In this document: positions 24,381 to 36,671 of the stretch, piece by piece
Position numbering within the stretch: the stretch's first letter is position 1
Layout of the letters: the number at the start of each line of letters is the position of its first letter
From: Piezodorus guildinii
Lineage: Eukaryota > Arthropoda > Insecta > Hemiptera > Pentatomidae
Reading direction: 5' to 3'
Assembly (NCBI GenBank): GCA_023052935.1
Contig: CM041294.1
Span: forward strand, 24,570,641-24,634,640
DNA length: 64,000 nt
Program-made: the position numbers and the translations under genes
The notes under the pieces: generated by a model
The model's input: only the letters and a program-made list of their open reading frames with translations
What the model was told of the DNA's origin: nothing
Databases searched by the model: none

Positions 24381-25066
24381 GCATTCAATTCTTACAATCC
24401 AAAATCCTTCACAAAATCCTAAATGCTCCCTAATTCGTCACAAATAAAATCATCCATAATTAGGGGTGGGCATATTCGAATGATCATCATAATCGGATGA
24501 TCGGACTTCGATGATTTAAATAATCGAATGATCGAATAATTAGTATGCTTCTGAGAGACGATATGCCACAATTCCCGTCTCTATATTGACTTAGCTGCCT
24601 GAGCCTAGGTACAGATATGCATATAATTTATGTGAAGAGCAAAAAGAAAAAAAAATAAATAAATAAAGAAGGTGATCATTCGTTTCTCCAAACCGATTAA
24701 TCCGATATTCGAATGATTGAAATAATCGAATGATCCGATAATCGTCATTCGATTATGCCCACCCCTATCCATAATATGCCATTTGTTGCAGACCTATCTC
24801 GTACTAGATGAACCATTTTCAATTCCAAACTCCCAACCCACATAAACCCCCTTGTCCTCAACCTATCTACCTCACATATTCCTGATAACCCTCCGAGGCG
24901 GTTGAAAGGATGACGTCGGGATCTACTAACTTAAATTAACATTGAAGTTCTACCGCTGGATAGTTTCTTCATAAGTCTTCGGCCTTTATTATAATTCAGC
25001 TCTTTTCCTGCTTGTACTTATTGCATATACAGTTATAAAAAATCAATAAAATATATATTTCTTTCA
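24381..25066 (+). mobile_element. Jockey-like LINE 3' end with nested hAT-type MITE
   Basis: The coding part restarts on both sides of the MITE at 24461-24767. Before it is SYNPKSFTKS-like sequence; after it is FVADLSRTR-like sequence and NPPRRLKG. The usual RWPRDLL end is degraded (24900-24940). The 3' UTR ends AATCAATAAAATATATATTTC near 25066. It is inactive. Confidence 0.75.
24461..24767. mobile_element. hAT-type MITE
   Basis: A 307-bp non-coding element with ends TAGGGGTGGGCAT and ATGCCCACCCCTA and a perfect 8-bp target duplication, TCCATAAT (24453-24460 and 24768-24775). An 8-bp duplication and a C/TAGGGGTGGGC terminus are typical of hAT. Subterminal sequence is rich in AATCGAATGATCG repeats. 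A sister copy is at 50315-50664. Confidence 0.9.
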
Positions 25067-25540
25067 TTAAATACGTTATGTGTGTTTTTTAGCTACTTTA
25101 AATCCTCCCAAGTATGAATGAAGTCAAATACAAATGTTCTAATTTCGTCTAATATTATTTTCTTAAAAATTTGCATCGATGCTCAAAGATTTTTCATTCA
25201 AAAACAACTTCATACGCTCTTAATGCGTTCTCAATCCTTTAAACACTTATTCCAAGAGGCATTTCATTTACCACCGACCTCCTCGTTCTTGCCAGCTACC
25301 ACTCTAGGAAGATTGGACTGGCCGTGATTTGATTACAAATCTGAGGATTAGTTTCCGACAAAGTGGTGCGGTAGATCATTTATCTCGAACCGTTAGACTG
25401 TTCTTAATTCTGAAAAATCTAAGGAAGTAAAGCCAACATAGCTTATGGTAGGTACTATGATGCTAAGTAGCCGATAAATTATTTTCAAAATTTACTAAAC
25501 ACGCTTCCACCATGTTTGTGTTTATACACCAAATAATTAG
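25067..25540. other. Non-coding stretch
   Basis: No supported feature. Confidence 0.4.
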
Positions 25541-25545
25541 TCTGC

Positions 25546-25546
<1 letters not shown>

Positions 25547-25616
<70 letters not shown>
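25547..25616. repeat. (TA)n microsatellite
   Basis: About 35 uninterrupted TA units. Confidence 0.98.
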
Positions 25617-25621
<5 letters not shown>

Positions 25622-25667
25622 AAATAAAATAAAAAAAATAAATAAAAGAATAGAATGTTTGTTTATT

Positions 25668-26356
25668 CATTTAACGTCACTTTTATGCGACTCTGGCTAA
25701 TCGAACGATTCTACGGTGCGAGTTCAGAATTTTGCCTATCCACGTTTACAGGGTGTCTAGGAAATCAGCTCGAAGACATTCCCTGACTTTTCCATTTAGA
25801 TAGAAGTCTTTTACCTGGCCAAATCTCGGTAAAAATCGACAAAACAAAGAATAATTTGTTGTTTAAGTTGTTTAAGCTGACTGACCAATGAATTATGATG
25901 AACTTGGATACTGCAGTTAGTAAAAATCAATATTTACAAATTATTTACAATCAATACGTCTATATAAACGTTAAGAGCTTTTCTTTAATGTTAGAATCAA
26001 CAAATAGGCATATTGGAACTTTTTTCTGAGTGAAGAAGAGAAATGATGTTATCTAGGGACCATTTTCCCTGACCAAAGTCCAATTTCCCTTACTTTTCTC
26101 TGACTTTTTTTTTAAATTCCTGACTTTTCCCGGTTTTCCCTGTTGCTAGACACCCTGGTTTAATTAGAAGAGGGATCTTTAATGAGTACCTGACATCACA
26201 CAGGCTCTGAGACCCCCTTTTTACGTCACCTGTGAAGGACGGCATTAATAAGGATTTTTTCTTCCATTAAAAAATCCTAGGACCACCTGCCAGGTTTCAA
26301 CCCGTGACCTAGTAAATAGAAAGCAGTTATGCTAGCTACTACACCGCAAGTGAACC
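25668..26356 (-). mobile_element. tRNA-derived SINE with a nested MITE
   Basis: The SINE tail is at 25668-25748 and the head at 26158-26356, both on the minus strand, split by the MITE at 25749-26157. The insertion lies at the same SINE position as in the copy at 3223-3800, and the flanking 5 bp are the same (GTTTA here, TAAAC there). Confidence 0.9.
25749..26157. mobile_element. Short TIR element (MITE) inserted in SINE
   Basis: A 409-bp element with CAGGGTGTCTAG and CTAGACACCCTG ends, duplicated GTTTA at 25744-25748 and 26158-26162. It is the sister of 3413-3791 in inverse orientation. Confidence 0.88.
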
Positions 26357-28705
26357 CTTGATAGAACAGTGTCAATTAGTCTTTAAAGTCTTCAAAACCA
26401 GTCTGTCAAGATGTTTGTTCATACGCTCACATCATATCATATACAATATTAACGATATAAATAAGGTGTACAAATATTAGTTAAAGCATTTCCACTATGC
26501 ATAAAGAAGTAGCTATGCATAAAAAAACAAAAAAAAAAAACAGAGAATACTGTATAAGGTTTTTGATCTTGAAGCCACGTCACAACGTGTATTTGTTCAA
26601 ACACACTTGTCACTTGTTAGCATTTATTGACAGTTATCTATTAATAAAATACAAATAAAACCTATTACTATAATCTATCGTTAAGTCTATTGATATAGTT
26701 ATGTTAATTGTTAACAATGGAAGGAAGTTACTCATTCAGTTGGTTCAACATATTACAAAAGCATTGATTCAGTTTCTGGAACGGACAAAAGGGAAGTTTA
26801 TCTAGCTCAGAACCTGTTGTGCCTGTAAATGACGCTCTTGGACCGAGATCTGTCATTTCACTTTCTACGTGAAAAGTGAGTTTGCCATGAATATTTCAGC
26901 GCGTAACCGATCTAAGTAGAGTGAAAAACAACTTTTTTTTTCTTTTAACATAATAATCTTATGGTAACAGCTACGCCTCATATTAATAAAGTTATTATCA
27001 CAGTTGTAGGTGATAAGGCTATTTAACGTCCTCGTTAAGGTCTTTATTTGAGAGCCATACGTCGTAAATGAGATATGTTTACTAGTTAATTTGCAACAAG
27101 AAGGATTGTTAAAACACCCATAACAGTAACAAATAAAAAATAAGAAAAATGATAGGGAGGTACGGATTTGAGTAAATGCCCTCCCCACCTTTTCAAATAT
27201 TTCAAGTTATCATACTTTCGTATAATTCTTAACGAGGAGTGAAAAAGACATAATTATTATAATCCAATCGGATAATAACATCAAATATTCATTTTTGAAA
27301 AATACGTCATTAAAAAATTTGAAAAAAGAAGGGTATTAAATGATTAAATGACATTAAAGCAAACAGTTTTAATATAACCATCCCTAAAACATAAAAAAAA
27401 ACACGATAAAAATAATTAGAAAATACGATTATTAATAAATTATCATGGTAAATTGAAAGTTTGTGATAGTTTAATATCGCCGACTTATCACACACTTTCA
27501 GCTTTCACTCAATCGTCGTGTAGCGCAGCCCTAAATATCGTTGGTCGACCGTTAAAGATGTCCCCTTAATTAAAGAAATACCCCAAAATTCAAAAACACC
27601 TAATTATTATTTTAATTTTTTTCTACCATTTAAATATTTTACGAATGACAATTTTTTCTAATTTAAATTTTAATACCAGATTTCCTACCACAGGTTTACA
27701 GATTTACCTACTTTTGATTTAATACCATATTTAACTTTATCTTCGTTTTTAAATATAAATATGCCTTTTACGAGAAATACAATTTTTACGATTTCAAAGT
27801 AACGTTTTATACCCTGCCTGAGTACTGCATTTATCCAGTATTGCCACCTGCATACCATAGTGATGTTAACTGTTTCAAAGGTTAAAGTTATAAATATTAT
27901 CAAAACATGGACAAAAAGTATATATATGAAAAATATAACTCATAGCAATGTCGTCCATATTACTTATTCACAGAAATAAGTACCATTTAAGAAAACAATC
28001 CATACAAATCCTTTACGTTTACGTTTTGAGTGCAAACGTAAATAAAATCCTGTAAATTACTGGTAGAATAGTTTACACGGTAGGAGACAAAGTTATCCGA
28101 CGCAGTTAAGAAGGAAATACATGTGAGAAGAGCGCACAAGATATTTCCACAGGATGGAGTTGAGCCCCGGAGTTGCCTACGTGACTTGGAACACGGGCTC
28201 CTATTGGCTAATATCCCGGGGGCATCTTGGTTCAGGTAAATCTGACCTCTCACCTAAGCAAGTCGAAGGGAAAACAAAGGAAACAGAACAACGGAGCAGT
28301 TTAATCGAGAAATTATTCCGCTTTTTCGATACCACGCACATGTTACACCTTAAGTACACTTAGTAATTACAAAGTCTTTCAGCAACAGTCAAGTCAATAT
28401 TGTGATAGAACTTCATTACCAATCTACAGATTTTTTTATTGTTTTTTTTTTTAATTTATTTATTTTTTATTTTTATTTATTTATTTTTTATTTCAAGTAG
28501 GGAGGGAAAGAGGGAGAAGGAATATTAGCTTTAGAGGGAGATGGAGAGAAGATCTGGAGTACATATCAACTTCAATTCGGCCTAACAGGCCGTATAATAC
28601 CGTAATAGTACAGTAAATCACAGGTAATGGCAAGTAGATATTTAGCATGTGCTGCAGTGCATTAAATAAGGTTTTATAAATAAATAAATATATATATATA
28701 TAATA
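26357..28705. other. Long non-coding stretch
   Basis: No gene is supported. A 107-codon minus-strand frame (26865-27188) has no recognisable family or splice context. A relatively GC-rich patch at about 28140-28290 contains an inverted CCAAT (CTATTGGCTAAT) and a GT donor-like TTCAGGTAAAT. It could be a promoter or a first exon, but nothing confirms this. Confidence 0.35.
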
Positions 28706-29190
28706 ATAGGCTTACCGAACCCGAAGGTTCGATGCCGATACCACTAAATTCTGTCTACACAGACTCGTCCAATGTTCGCCGTTCAAGCCCAAGCCCCTGA
28801 GATCAGCCTTAACGCAATCCTCCCATCGACACTTCGGCCTACCTTTCGGACGTCTACCAGTCGGATCAGCGAATACTAACTTTCTCGGAATCCGCTCCTC
28901 ATCGAGCCCAACAACTTTACTCGCCCATTTGAGTCTCCGCGATGCTATCAACTCAATTATATTCACAGGATACAAGTTCCGCAATTCCGCGTTGTGCAAC
29001 CTTCTAAACTCCCTAGTGTCCTCATCTCTCTTCGGACCAAATATTTTACGCAGTAACTTATTTTCGAAAACCTTAAGCCTTTATTCATCCTTCAAAGTAA
29101 GCGGCCACGTTTCACATCCGTAAAGAACCGTCGGAAGAATAATAGTTTTATGAATTCTAACCTTTAAGTTTTTAGATAGGAGCCACTAAG
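28706..29190 (-). mobile_element. RTE/CR1-like LINE 3' end
   Basis: The minus strand encodes NAELRNLYPVNIIELIASRR, then LKWASKVVGLDEERIPRKL, then GRRPKGRPKCRWEDCVKADL. This is the usual C-terminal region of RTE/CR1-type reverse transcriptases (RxLxWxGHVxRM...GRPxxRW). The end carries the same AACCTTCGGGTTCGGTAAGC terminus as 6165-6315, followed by TA repeats. It is 5'-truncated. Confidence 0.85.
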
Positions 29191-31100
29191 TAACTTAGCA
29201 ACTGAATAATAACACGCATTTCCCACCTTTAATCGGGACTTTATATTTATATTAATTTTTTCAATTATTTTTCCCTCCGTGTAACACTGTACCAACCTAC
29301 TTGAAATTAAAACGGTATTTTTTACATCACTTTACCATTTCTATTTTTAACTTCCGATAAAGCCACTTATACATAAGATACACTAGATCCATGTAAAGAA
29401 CAAATGAAGCGATAATTAAAAATTATATTTTATTATGAAATTATTTTTTAAGTAAAATAAAATGTTATTATACTATCAGCTTTAATCAAAAAGCTTCAAA
29501 TCAACAGGAAACTCTTAAGGAATAAAGAAGAACCAAATTTAAATTTAAGCCTGCAATAAAAAGAAAGCTATAAAAATAGAAATGTAAAAAGGAAAATAAG
29601 CATGACGATAAATAATTAGTTCTTGATTCTTTCCAAATATTTTAGTAAACACCAATAAAGATAATGGATACCTCACATATCTGATATTAGTAAGCATTGA
29701 TTGCTGTCAGTTCAATAGACTTTTGTGTAACATTGTTGATTGTTCAAGTATTGAGTTTTTAAATGGTATTTATTTTCTATTAATACTAATTGTTATTTAT
29801 TTCAATATATTAAGTAGACTCCAAATAATTATTGTTATATAAAAAACTTTTTGGCGAGAATTAAGAACCAAATATTTATCAGTAATATGTGTTTCTTCCA
29901 AATAATTAATATCATTATAGAAAAATTACCAGGGATGCTATATAAGTAACTAAATTAAATAATGAATGATAAGAGGAAAAGCAAGTGTCACTTTTATTAT
30001 TTCAATTTATCATTAAAAAAAGATGTTTTCTTCCAGGTAAGAATTTAATAAAAAAATATGAAGTACTTGATAAATTATTTATTTAACGTTTTTCTATAGA
30101 GGTAAACAACGAATATGTTTTTAAAGAATGAATTGTTATGTTCTATAGCTCAATTAATACGTAAATTGAAAAAAAAAAAAATATGTTTTTGTAACGTTAT
30201 AATACAACGCTATAAAAAATCCGTTTTTATTTTATTTATTTATTTTTTTAAAGGATTAAGAGGTATTCTAACTATTTGTTTAGTTTACCATTAAAACGAT
30301 TCAATTCTAATTTGTTTTTTAAAACTATTTTTTTCTATAATTTTGCATTGCTATTTTTTTAATAAATTTTTGTTCACCTCTAAAATTGAAGCCTCTAAAT
30401 TCTATTAGAACATGGGTTCAAGGAATTATAAATCAAGAATTTAGTAGTTAATACCTATATCATTCATGGAGTCCCTAGAATTATTTACGTGACAGTTTTA
30501 CGTTCCTTTATAAAAGAAAATCGAACGAACGGAATATATTCCCGAGTATGCTTCATATATCCTACCATGTTAAAAGATATTTCCCAATGCGGTTGGTTGC
30601 CTGCATGCATGTGATGTGAGTGCACCCATATCCCAAGTCATAAAAAATAATGACTGACCAAGTCTCACCTTTTTTTTTAAAGCTTCAAAGATGTTTTTTT
30701 TTTATGAATGTGCTTGGCAGCATCAATCATTGCCCAGGGGTTCAAACGCCGTCCGAGAAGATGGCAATGAATCTTGACAGAAACTCTTAATGAGAAGAAT
30801 GATGAGCAGGGAAGATTTTTTTCAATACGTCAATGTCATGAGATTATTGTTATACTTGACGTCACTATATTTAATAAATTTCTTTTTATGAACGTAATGA
30901 ACTAATTTGCACAAAGAATTGAATAAGTCATTCATAACATTAGTTACAAAGAACAGTATTAATTGTTATAAATAAGTAGAATTTTATCTAAACTCATTAA
31001 CAGTTATTTATTATCAGTGAAATATTCTATTGCATGTTATTACATGATGGTTTATTCTATTTTATCTTTTATGGTGACAAAATTATTTCTGGGTTGGTCC
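29191..31100. other. Long non-coding stretch
   Basis: AT-rich, no supported gene. Short poly(T) runs only. Confidence 0.4.
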
Positions 31101-31120
31101 ACGTATGTACATCTTTTAAT

Positions 31121-31935
31121 GAAAGAAGTTGGTTCAGGATGTAGTCAATTCAACCCATAATTAAGCGTAAACTCAATTTATTGGTGCCGACATATCGGCC
31201 TAAATTATAAGCCTTCTTCGTGGCTAAAAGAAAAAGCAATCAGCAGTGGAATACAATATATAAAGATGATAAGAAAAATAAATTATACTGAAGATTACAA
31301 ACAAAGTGAAATAGTAGTAATGACAATTGATAAATGTAATAATTTCTAAAAATAAAAGGGGGGAAAGAAATTTTAATAAAAGGTGTGTTATTTTTAACAG
31401 TTATTAATTAATTAATTGTAATTAACTTTTAAAAGTATGAGAAAAAGAAAAAAAAATAGTGATTAAATAGTTATAATAGTGAGACATTATATAGTTATAA
31501 TAAGTTAATAAAAGTTATGAAAGTTAAAAAATAGTGATGAAATAGTTGAAAAAATATTGATGAAAGTTAAAAAGTTAACTACAATTAATTAATTAAAAAC
31601 TGTAAAAAAAAACACACCTTTTATTAAAATTTCTTTCCCCCCTTTTGTTTTTAGAAATTATTACATTTATCAATTGTCATTACTACTATTTCACTTTGTT
31701 TGTAATCTTCAGTATAATTTATATTTCTTATCATCTTTATATATTGTATTCCACTGCTGGTTGTTATCTTTGTTTTTTTCTTTTTGTTTTTTCTTATAGC
31801 CCTGAAGAAGGCCTGTAATTTAGGCCGAAACGTCGGCACCAACAAATTAAGTTAACGCTTAATTGTGTGTTAAATTGACTGCACCCTGAACCAACTTCCC
31901 TTATATATACACACACATTCAACCATTGTCACTTC
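31121..31935. mobile_element. Inverted-repeat element with hammerhead-like motif, large copy
   Basis: Arms of about 370-390 bp (about 31125-31505 and 31535-31898) are inverted copies of each other. The right arm is followed by a tail ending CAACCATTGTCACTTC, shared with 11413-11715. Direct repeats ATGTACATCTTTTAAT (31105-31120) and the same with one extra T (31936-31952) flank it. That target duplication length fits a target-primed retroelement rather than a cut-and-paste transposon. There is no coding frame; the 64-codon frame on the minus strand is an arm artefact. Confidence 0.75.
31802..31831 (+). ncRNA. Hammerhead-ribozyme-like core motif
   Basis: CTGAAGA (31802-31808) is followed by a short hairpin, GGCCT (31810-31814) with AGGCC (31822-31826), and then GAAAC. 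This matches the catalytic core order of hammerhead ribozymes (CUGANGA, stem II, GAAA). There is one unpaired A before stem II, and stems I and III and the cleavage base are not established. The partner copy in the left arm is degraded. Activity is inference only. Confidence 0.35.
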
Positions 31936-31952
31936 ATGTACATCTTTTTAAT

Positions 31953-32450
31953 ATGACTTTAACACACTACTAATACAGTTAATTTAAAAAAAAATCCTAT
32001 TTAATTTAATTATAACAATCAGGAAGTTTCGAACCAAGTATCCTTTAGGACTACAAATATCAAGATACTATAAATACATAAATTAAATGCAAAATACCAG
32101 TGATATACTTAAATTTTAAATCATCAAATAGATGTAGATAATGTATTTTTCAAATAATGAATGACATCTGCCAAATAAAAGTTAAACACAAGAACTGTAA
32201 ATAATAGTTTTGTTAAAAATTCATCACCCTAAATAAATAAAAATGATAAATAATGGAGTATAGTTGAAAGCGGTACAGTTGTTTGAATTATCTTTAGGAA
32301 AAGGGAGCACCTACAATGCCAGAAATTAAAAAAAAAAAAAAATTAAAATTAGAACTTCGTAAAAAGACATAAAAAACAACAAGTAAAAACTAAAGAACCA
32401 TATTTAAACATTTAATCAATACTTGACCTTCGCATATGGTTCTTATACAC
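31953..32450. other. Non-coding stretch
   Basis: No supported feature. Confidence 0.4.
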
Positions 32451-32454
32451 ATTT

Positions 32455-32640
32455 ATAACTTTACAAAATCCCAAATGCTTCTTTATTTGCTATATAAGAA
32501 CTAAACATTATTTTATGCAGACGACCCGATGTGTATATAACTTTTTTAATCCAAAATTACCAGCCCACATAACCCTATTAGTTCGTAACTTGTCATCCTT
32601 ATGTTTTGTCGACAACGCTCCGTTAAAAAAAGATTGTACA
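32455..32640 (+). mobile_element. Strongly decayed Jockey-like LINE C-terminus
   Basis: Contains NPKLPAHITLLVRNLSSL and DNAPLKK, which parallel the block KLSAHTNPLVRNLSSSDIPD of the better copy at 45500-45600. Confidence 0.5.
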
Positions 32641-32711
32641 GAGAAAGTTTTAAGTCAAATTTTTCATGTTTTATATTTTTGTATTAAAAACATGGTTTAC
32701 TCAAGATTTCT

Positions 32712-32712
<1 letters not shown>

Positions 32713-32753
<41 letters not shown>
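32713..32753 (-). repeat. Poly(T) run of 41, poly(A) on minus strand
   Basis: An uninterrupted run of 41 T. Read on the minus strand it is a long A-tail after a sequence ending CCAAATACTC. It could mark the 3' end of a recent retrotransposed copy lying at 32754 upward on that strand, but no parent was recognised. Confidence 0.8.
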
Positions 32754-32754
<1 letters not shown>

Positions 32755-35700
32755 AGTATTTGGAATTTTGTGTATTAAAACAACGAAGATCGTACTTTTA
32801 GTTTTCGTTTTCGCACTAGTACTTCGTGCCTTATCACTCAAATGCATCAAGCACTTCACGCAAAAAAAAAAGAAAAAGAGTATACTTTCGTGAGCCTTAA
32901 CGCGTGGGTAAATGCACCAGGCGTCATTAAAATTACAGTAATAACACCCACAAAAAAACTAGAAAAAAAATCTAAATATTGAAAATTTATTCAGCTTAGA
33001 AAGCAGAATATCCATGTAATAATAAATAAATAAAAATCATAGAAATTAAAGAAAAATAATTATTAAGCAATTAAACAAAATCATTTAAGTGATTTTCTAC
33101 ATGATTAGCAGCCAGAATATTCATTTAGCAAATAACTAAATTTAAATGGTAAACTTTTAGTGAAATGTGTAGATGAAATAGTGTTAGTAAACCTGAATAA
33201 ACCCTGAACTATATCGTATAGATATCACATCAACGTAAGCACATTCAAGTTTTGATTTTGAAAAGAATGAAAGATGGAGAAGCTACTAAGTGATTTAATA
33301 ATTTTTGGCTTGTTGACAATAATATTATACCTTTATGAAATTAAAAGTAATAAATAAAGTAGATTATATGTTATTATTATACAATCACCAAAAACAAATA
33401 GTTGTTTTTTGACTCTTTAAGTAACTAATAGATAGAGCCAACAATCTAAATGATATTTGGACGCTGCATTAAAGTTAAGGCTTATTAAAAATAAAAAATT
33501 ACAATTTAAATCTAAGCATTCAAGGGAAACAAATGACCGTTAAAAATCATAACTACCCAAAATTTTAACAACATAATTTAAGATAATTTTGAATGTATGA
33601 AAGAAGTAAAATAGTTAGAAACATTCAAGAAATTTAAATTCGTTAATATAGACAATTGGTTTTAACCTGTTGCTGTTAACAGCTGTTCTAAATAAATAAA
33701 AGCCGTTTAAATTTTAAACGATTTCGTTAGTTTTTTATTACGTTGCAATAAATATTACATATCCCCTCAACTTTTATCTTAACAGGCACATAAATATTTC
33801 ATAATAAATTTAAAAAATATAAATTATGACTGAAAAATTCTGAACAGTGCATAAATAAGTTCAAACTTTTGATTTCGATGTGAATCATTCGATGTCAAAA
33901 TGTGACAATCACCAAAGAATAATGTATGCATGAAAACTTTATAAAGTTAATCCACGCGCAGGTCTCTGTACACCAACGTACTTAAAATCGATCGTACGTA
34001 AGTTAAATTATTTCATGCTGCAGCCAAGGGCGGATGTCATAACATCAGCTGTTGATGACAAGTGAATATACACAGCCATTTCATATATTCGACTCAAAAC
34101 AAATTATAATACGTTAACTTATCATTTTTCAGTGAAATGAAATCATGACAACACCAATAACGCTTAAAAAATGATTAAGGGAAACTCATATTTAAAAAAT
34201 TATTAAAATATGAGATTGAACAGAGGGAATTCATATCAGATACATTATGAGATACTATGGACATAAGATATCAATGACAAAACAATCATTACCAATAGTG
34301 GTAACACTTGTATAACATTAATCTAAGGTTAGAAACTATAATGAAACATTCAAAGTCAAATCTAAAATAAATATTAGTCCGGTGGGAAGAAACGACATAC
34401 GGAATGGGTATGACACTCATGCAAAAACAAAAGTAAAATTCAAGACAACAGATGGCATCTGTTCTGTATTGCTTGATAGATACAACATACCTCCAAGGCA
34501 GTCTTCAGGAATAGATGTCGGTGTAGTCGTCATTTCACTATTAACATTAACAATTAAAACAGTATTTGACACACAACTCTGCCAGGAGAACAACTGTTGC
34601 TTCCCCAAGACTCAATTTGAGACTGGCTTGTTTTGGTAGGTTTCTCAGATGTAGGATGATCTTTGTTGTTGTTTATCTGTGATCTGATTGGCTGAAGTCT
34701 GTATTGTGTCATGTCTTACAACCAATCAGAATCCTCCTCAGTACTTCGCAATAAGCGAGTTGTTCCAGCCAACTAAATATTATCAAGAGGATATTTGGGT
34801 GAAAGAATGAATTCTATTTAAATAATTATAATCGTATCTAAATTAAATACACACCAAAGATGGTAAACACAAAATTAAGATACTAGTAGACACAGGTTAC
34901 AATTAGTTCCAGAAACCTCCGCAAAAAGCAGCACTTCCCAATGGAATCAAAACTTACGCCATTAACTTATATTTTTCTTCAGTAAATCTAGGTAATTAGT
35001 GGAACTAAATTAAGGTGAAATTAATTTTTAAAAAAAAGAAGAAAATAAAAATCAAATGATTAGAATACGAAAAATATTATTTTAATTTCCAATTGAGAAA
35101 AGAAATTGTTATAGAAAAACCATATAATTAAAAAATTAGAAAGGTTCCCCTTGCCACAAACAATATATCCTGAAACAGACACATTTTATAAATCACGTTA
35201 AATCAATAAATTTACTATATATTAAATATGGGGAAAAATAAGGATTTGGTGAGGTAGCCAATTGAAACGACCCGAAAAATATTACTAAAAAAAATGTGAT
35301 TGTATAAAAACTATCCCAAAAAATATATGAAAACTAAAGATAAGAGCAATTGGAAATAGAAATTTGTAATATATAACAGGAATGAATGAATCAATTTTGC
35401 ATGAGCAACTGACTTAAGGTAGGAAGAAGCTTAAGCAAGAAGAAATTAATATCTTGTAAGGAAGTAGTCAGTCAGAGGTAGTTCAGAGGGAAAGGAAAGT
35501 GGAATCATACCAATTAGCTGAGGTAGTCAGAAAATGTAGTGATCCTTATATTAGCAATGGATCAACATTGTGATAGAAAGACATTCTGGAGCCCATTCAG
35601 TATCTTTCTGGAATAAGGATGGCAGAAAATAAATGCTGACTATTTCTTCACAAGATATTAATATCAACATTAAGAAATTCGCTTTTCCCCATATCATTAA

Positions 35701-36666
35701 ATTTCCAGGAGATACTCATTGACAGATGTCCTTAATGATACCTAACTTTTTAAAATAAAATGAGGACAATCTTCATTCATTAACTTATTCAAAGAGCTAC
35801 ATGCTCTTTTTCAACCGAGTGATTACTTTAAGCCAAAAAAGTACCAGTTCATTTTTATGAATCATTTAGATAAGATAATGTTAATGAATCAAAACTCTTT
35901 TCTTTCCACATATAATTCAGTTTTCGCTGATTTTTTAAATCAGTAACTGGTATTCCAGGGACTCATTGAATCAAGCTGAGCTCATTTAGAAGAAACAATT
36001 CAGACATTCTTATGGTGAATTATAAAAAAGAACTACTGAGTAGAGTTGTTATGTAGGAGTATATTGGGTATTGACTTTCCCATCACCCATGTGTCAAGAG
36101 GGTAATCAGCCTCTGTTTCTCTATGTAGGGAATAAAATAACTCAAACACCCTAACAGTACCCTATAAATAGTACATTAAGGCCATTGATCAGTCAGCTTA
36201 CTTACTTGTCTAAGATAGCTGCCCCTCATAAGAGCATGTGTCAGGAGGCTTCAAGTCAAGAAGGCAACCTCACTACCTGACTTGGGGGTAGTGAGCTGAT
36301 TATTAATTTCCCTTGAATAAAATAATTATGATACCTCAAAATAACTACATAAGGTCAAGACACAGAATCAGGCTGTTACAACAGGTATGTAGTAGGTATG
36401 AGTTAAGTTTTTCTGGTCTATTTCCTAAAATGAATAATTTTGTAGATCTCTAGTTGATGTGTCAACTTTAGTAAAAGTCTACGTGTGATTAGAGGTCGGT
36501 GATGAATGATGAAGTTAAAAGAAATTCTGGAAAAGATTGTCAGTATAAAGTCTATCAGAAAGTACTTCCTAAAACATGTCAAATATTTTCTGTATCTGAT
36601 ATCAGTAAAAGTGTTAAAACAATATTAAATTAATGAAAACTAAGAACTAATACTACTGCAGTAGTT
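32754..36666. other. Long non-coding stretch
   Basis: AT-rich with no supported gene. Overlapping frames of 85 and 63 codons at 34382-34639 and 34417-34608 resemble no family. On the minus strand a possible short exon (about 34492-34537) has AG and GTATGT edges and starts MTTTPTSIPEDCLG; it is too short to call. Confidence 0.3.
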
Positions 36667-36671
36667 TAAAC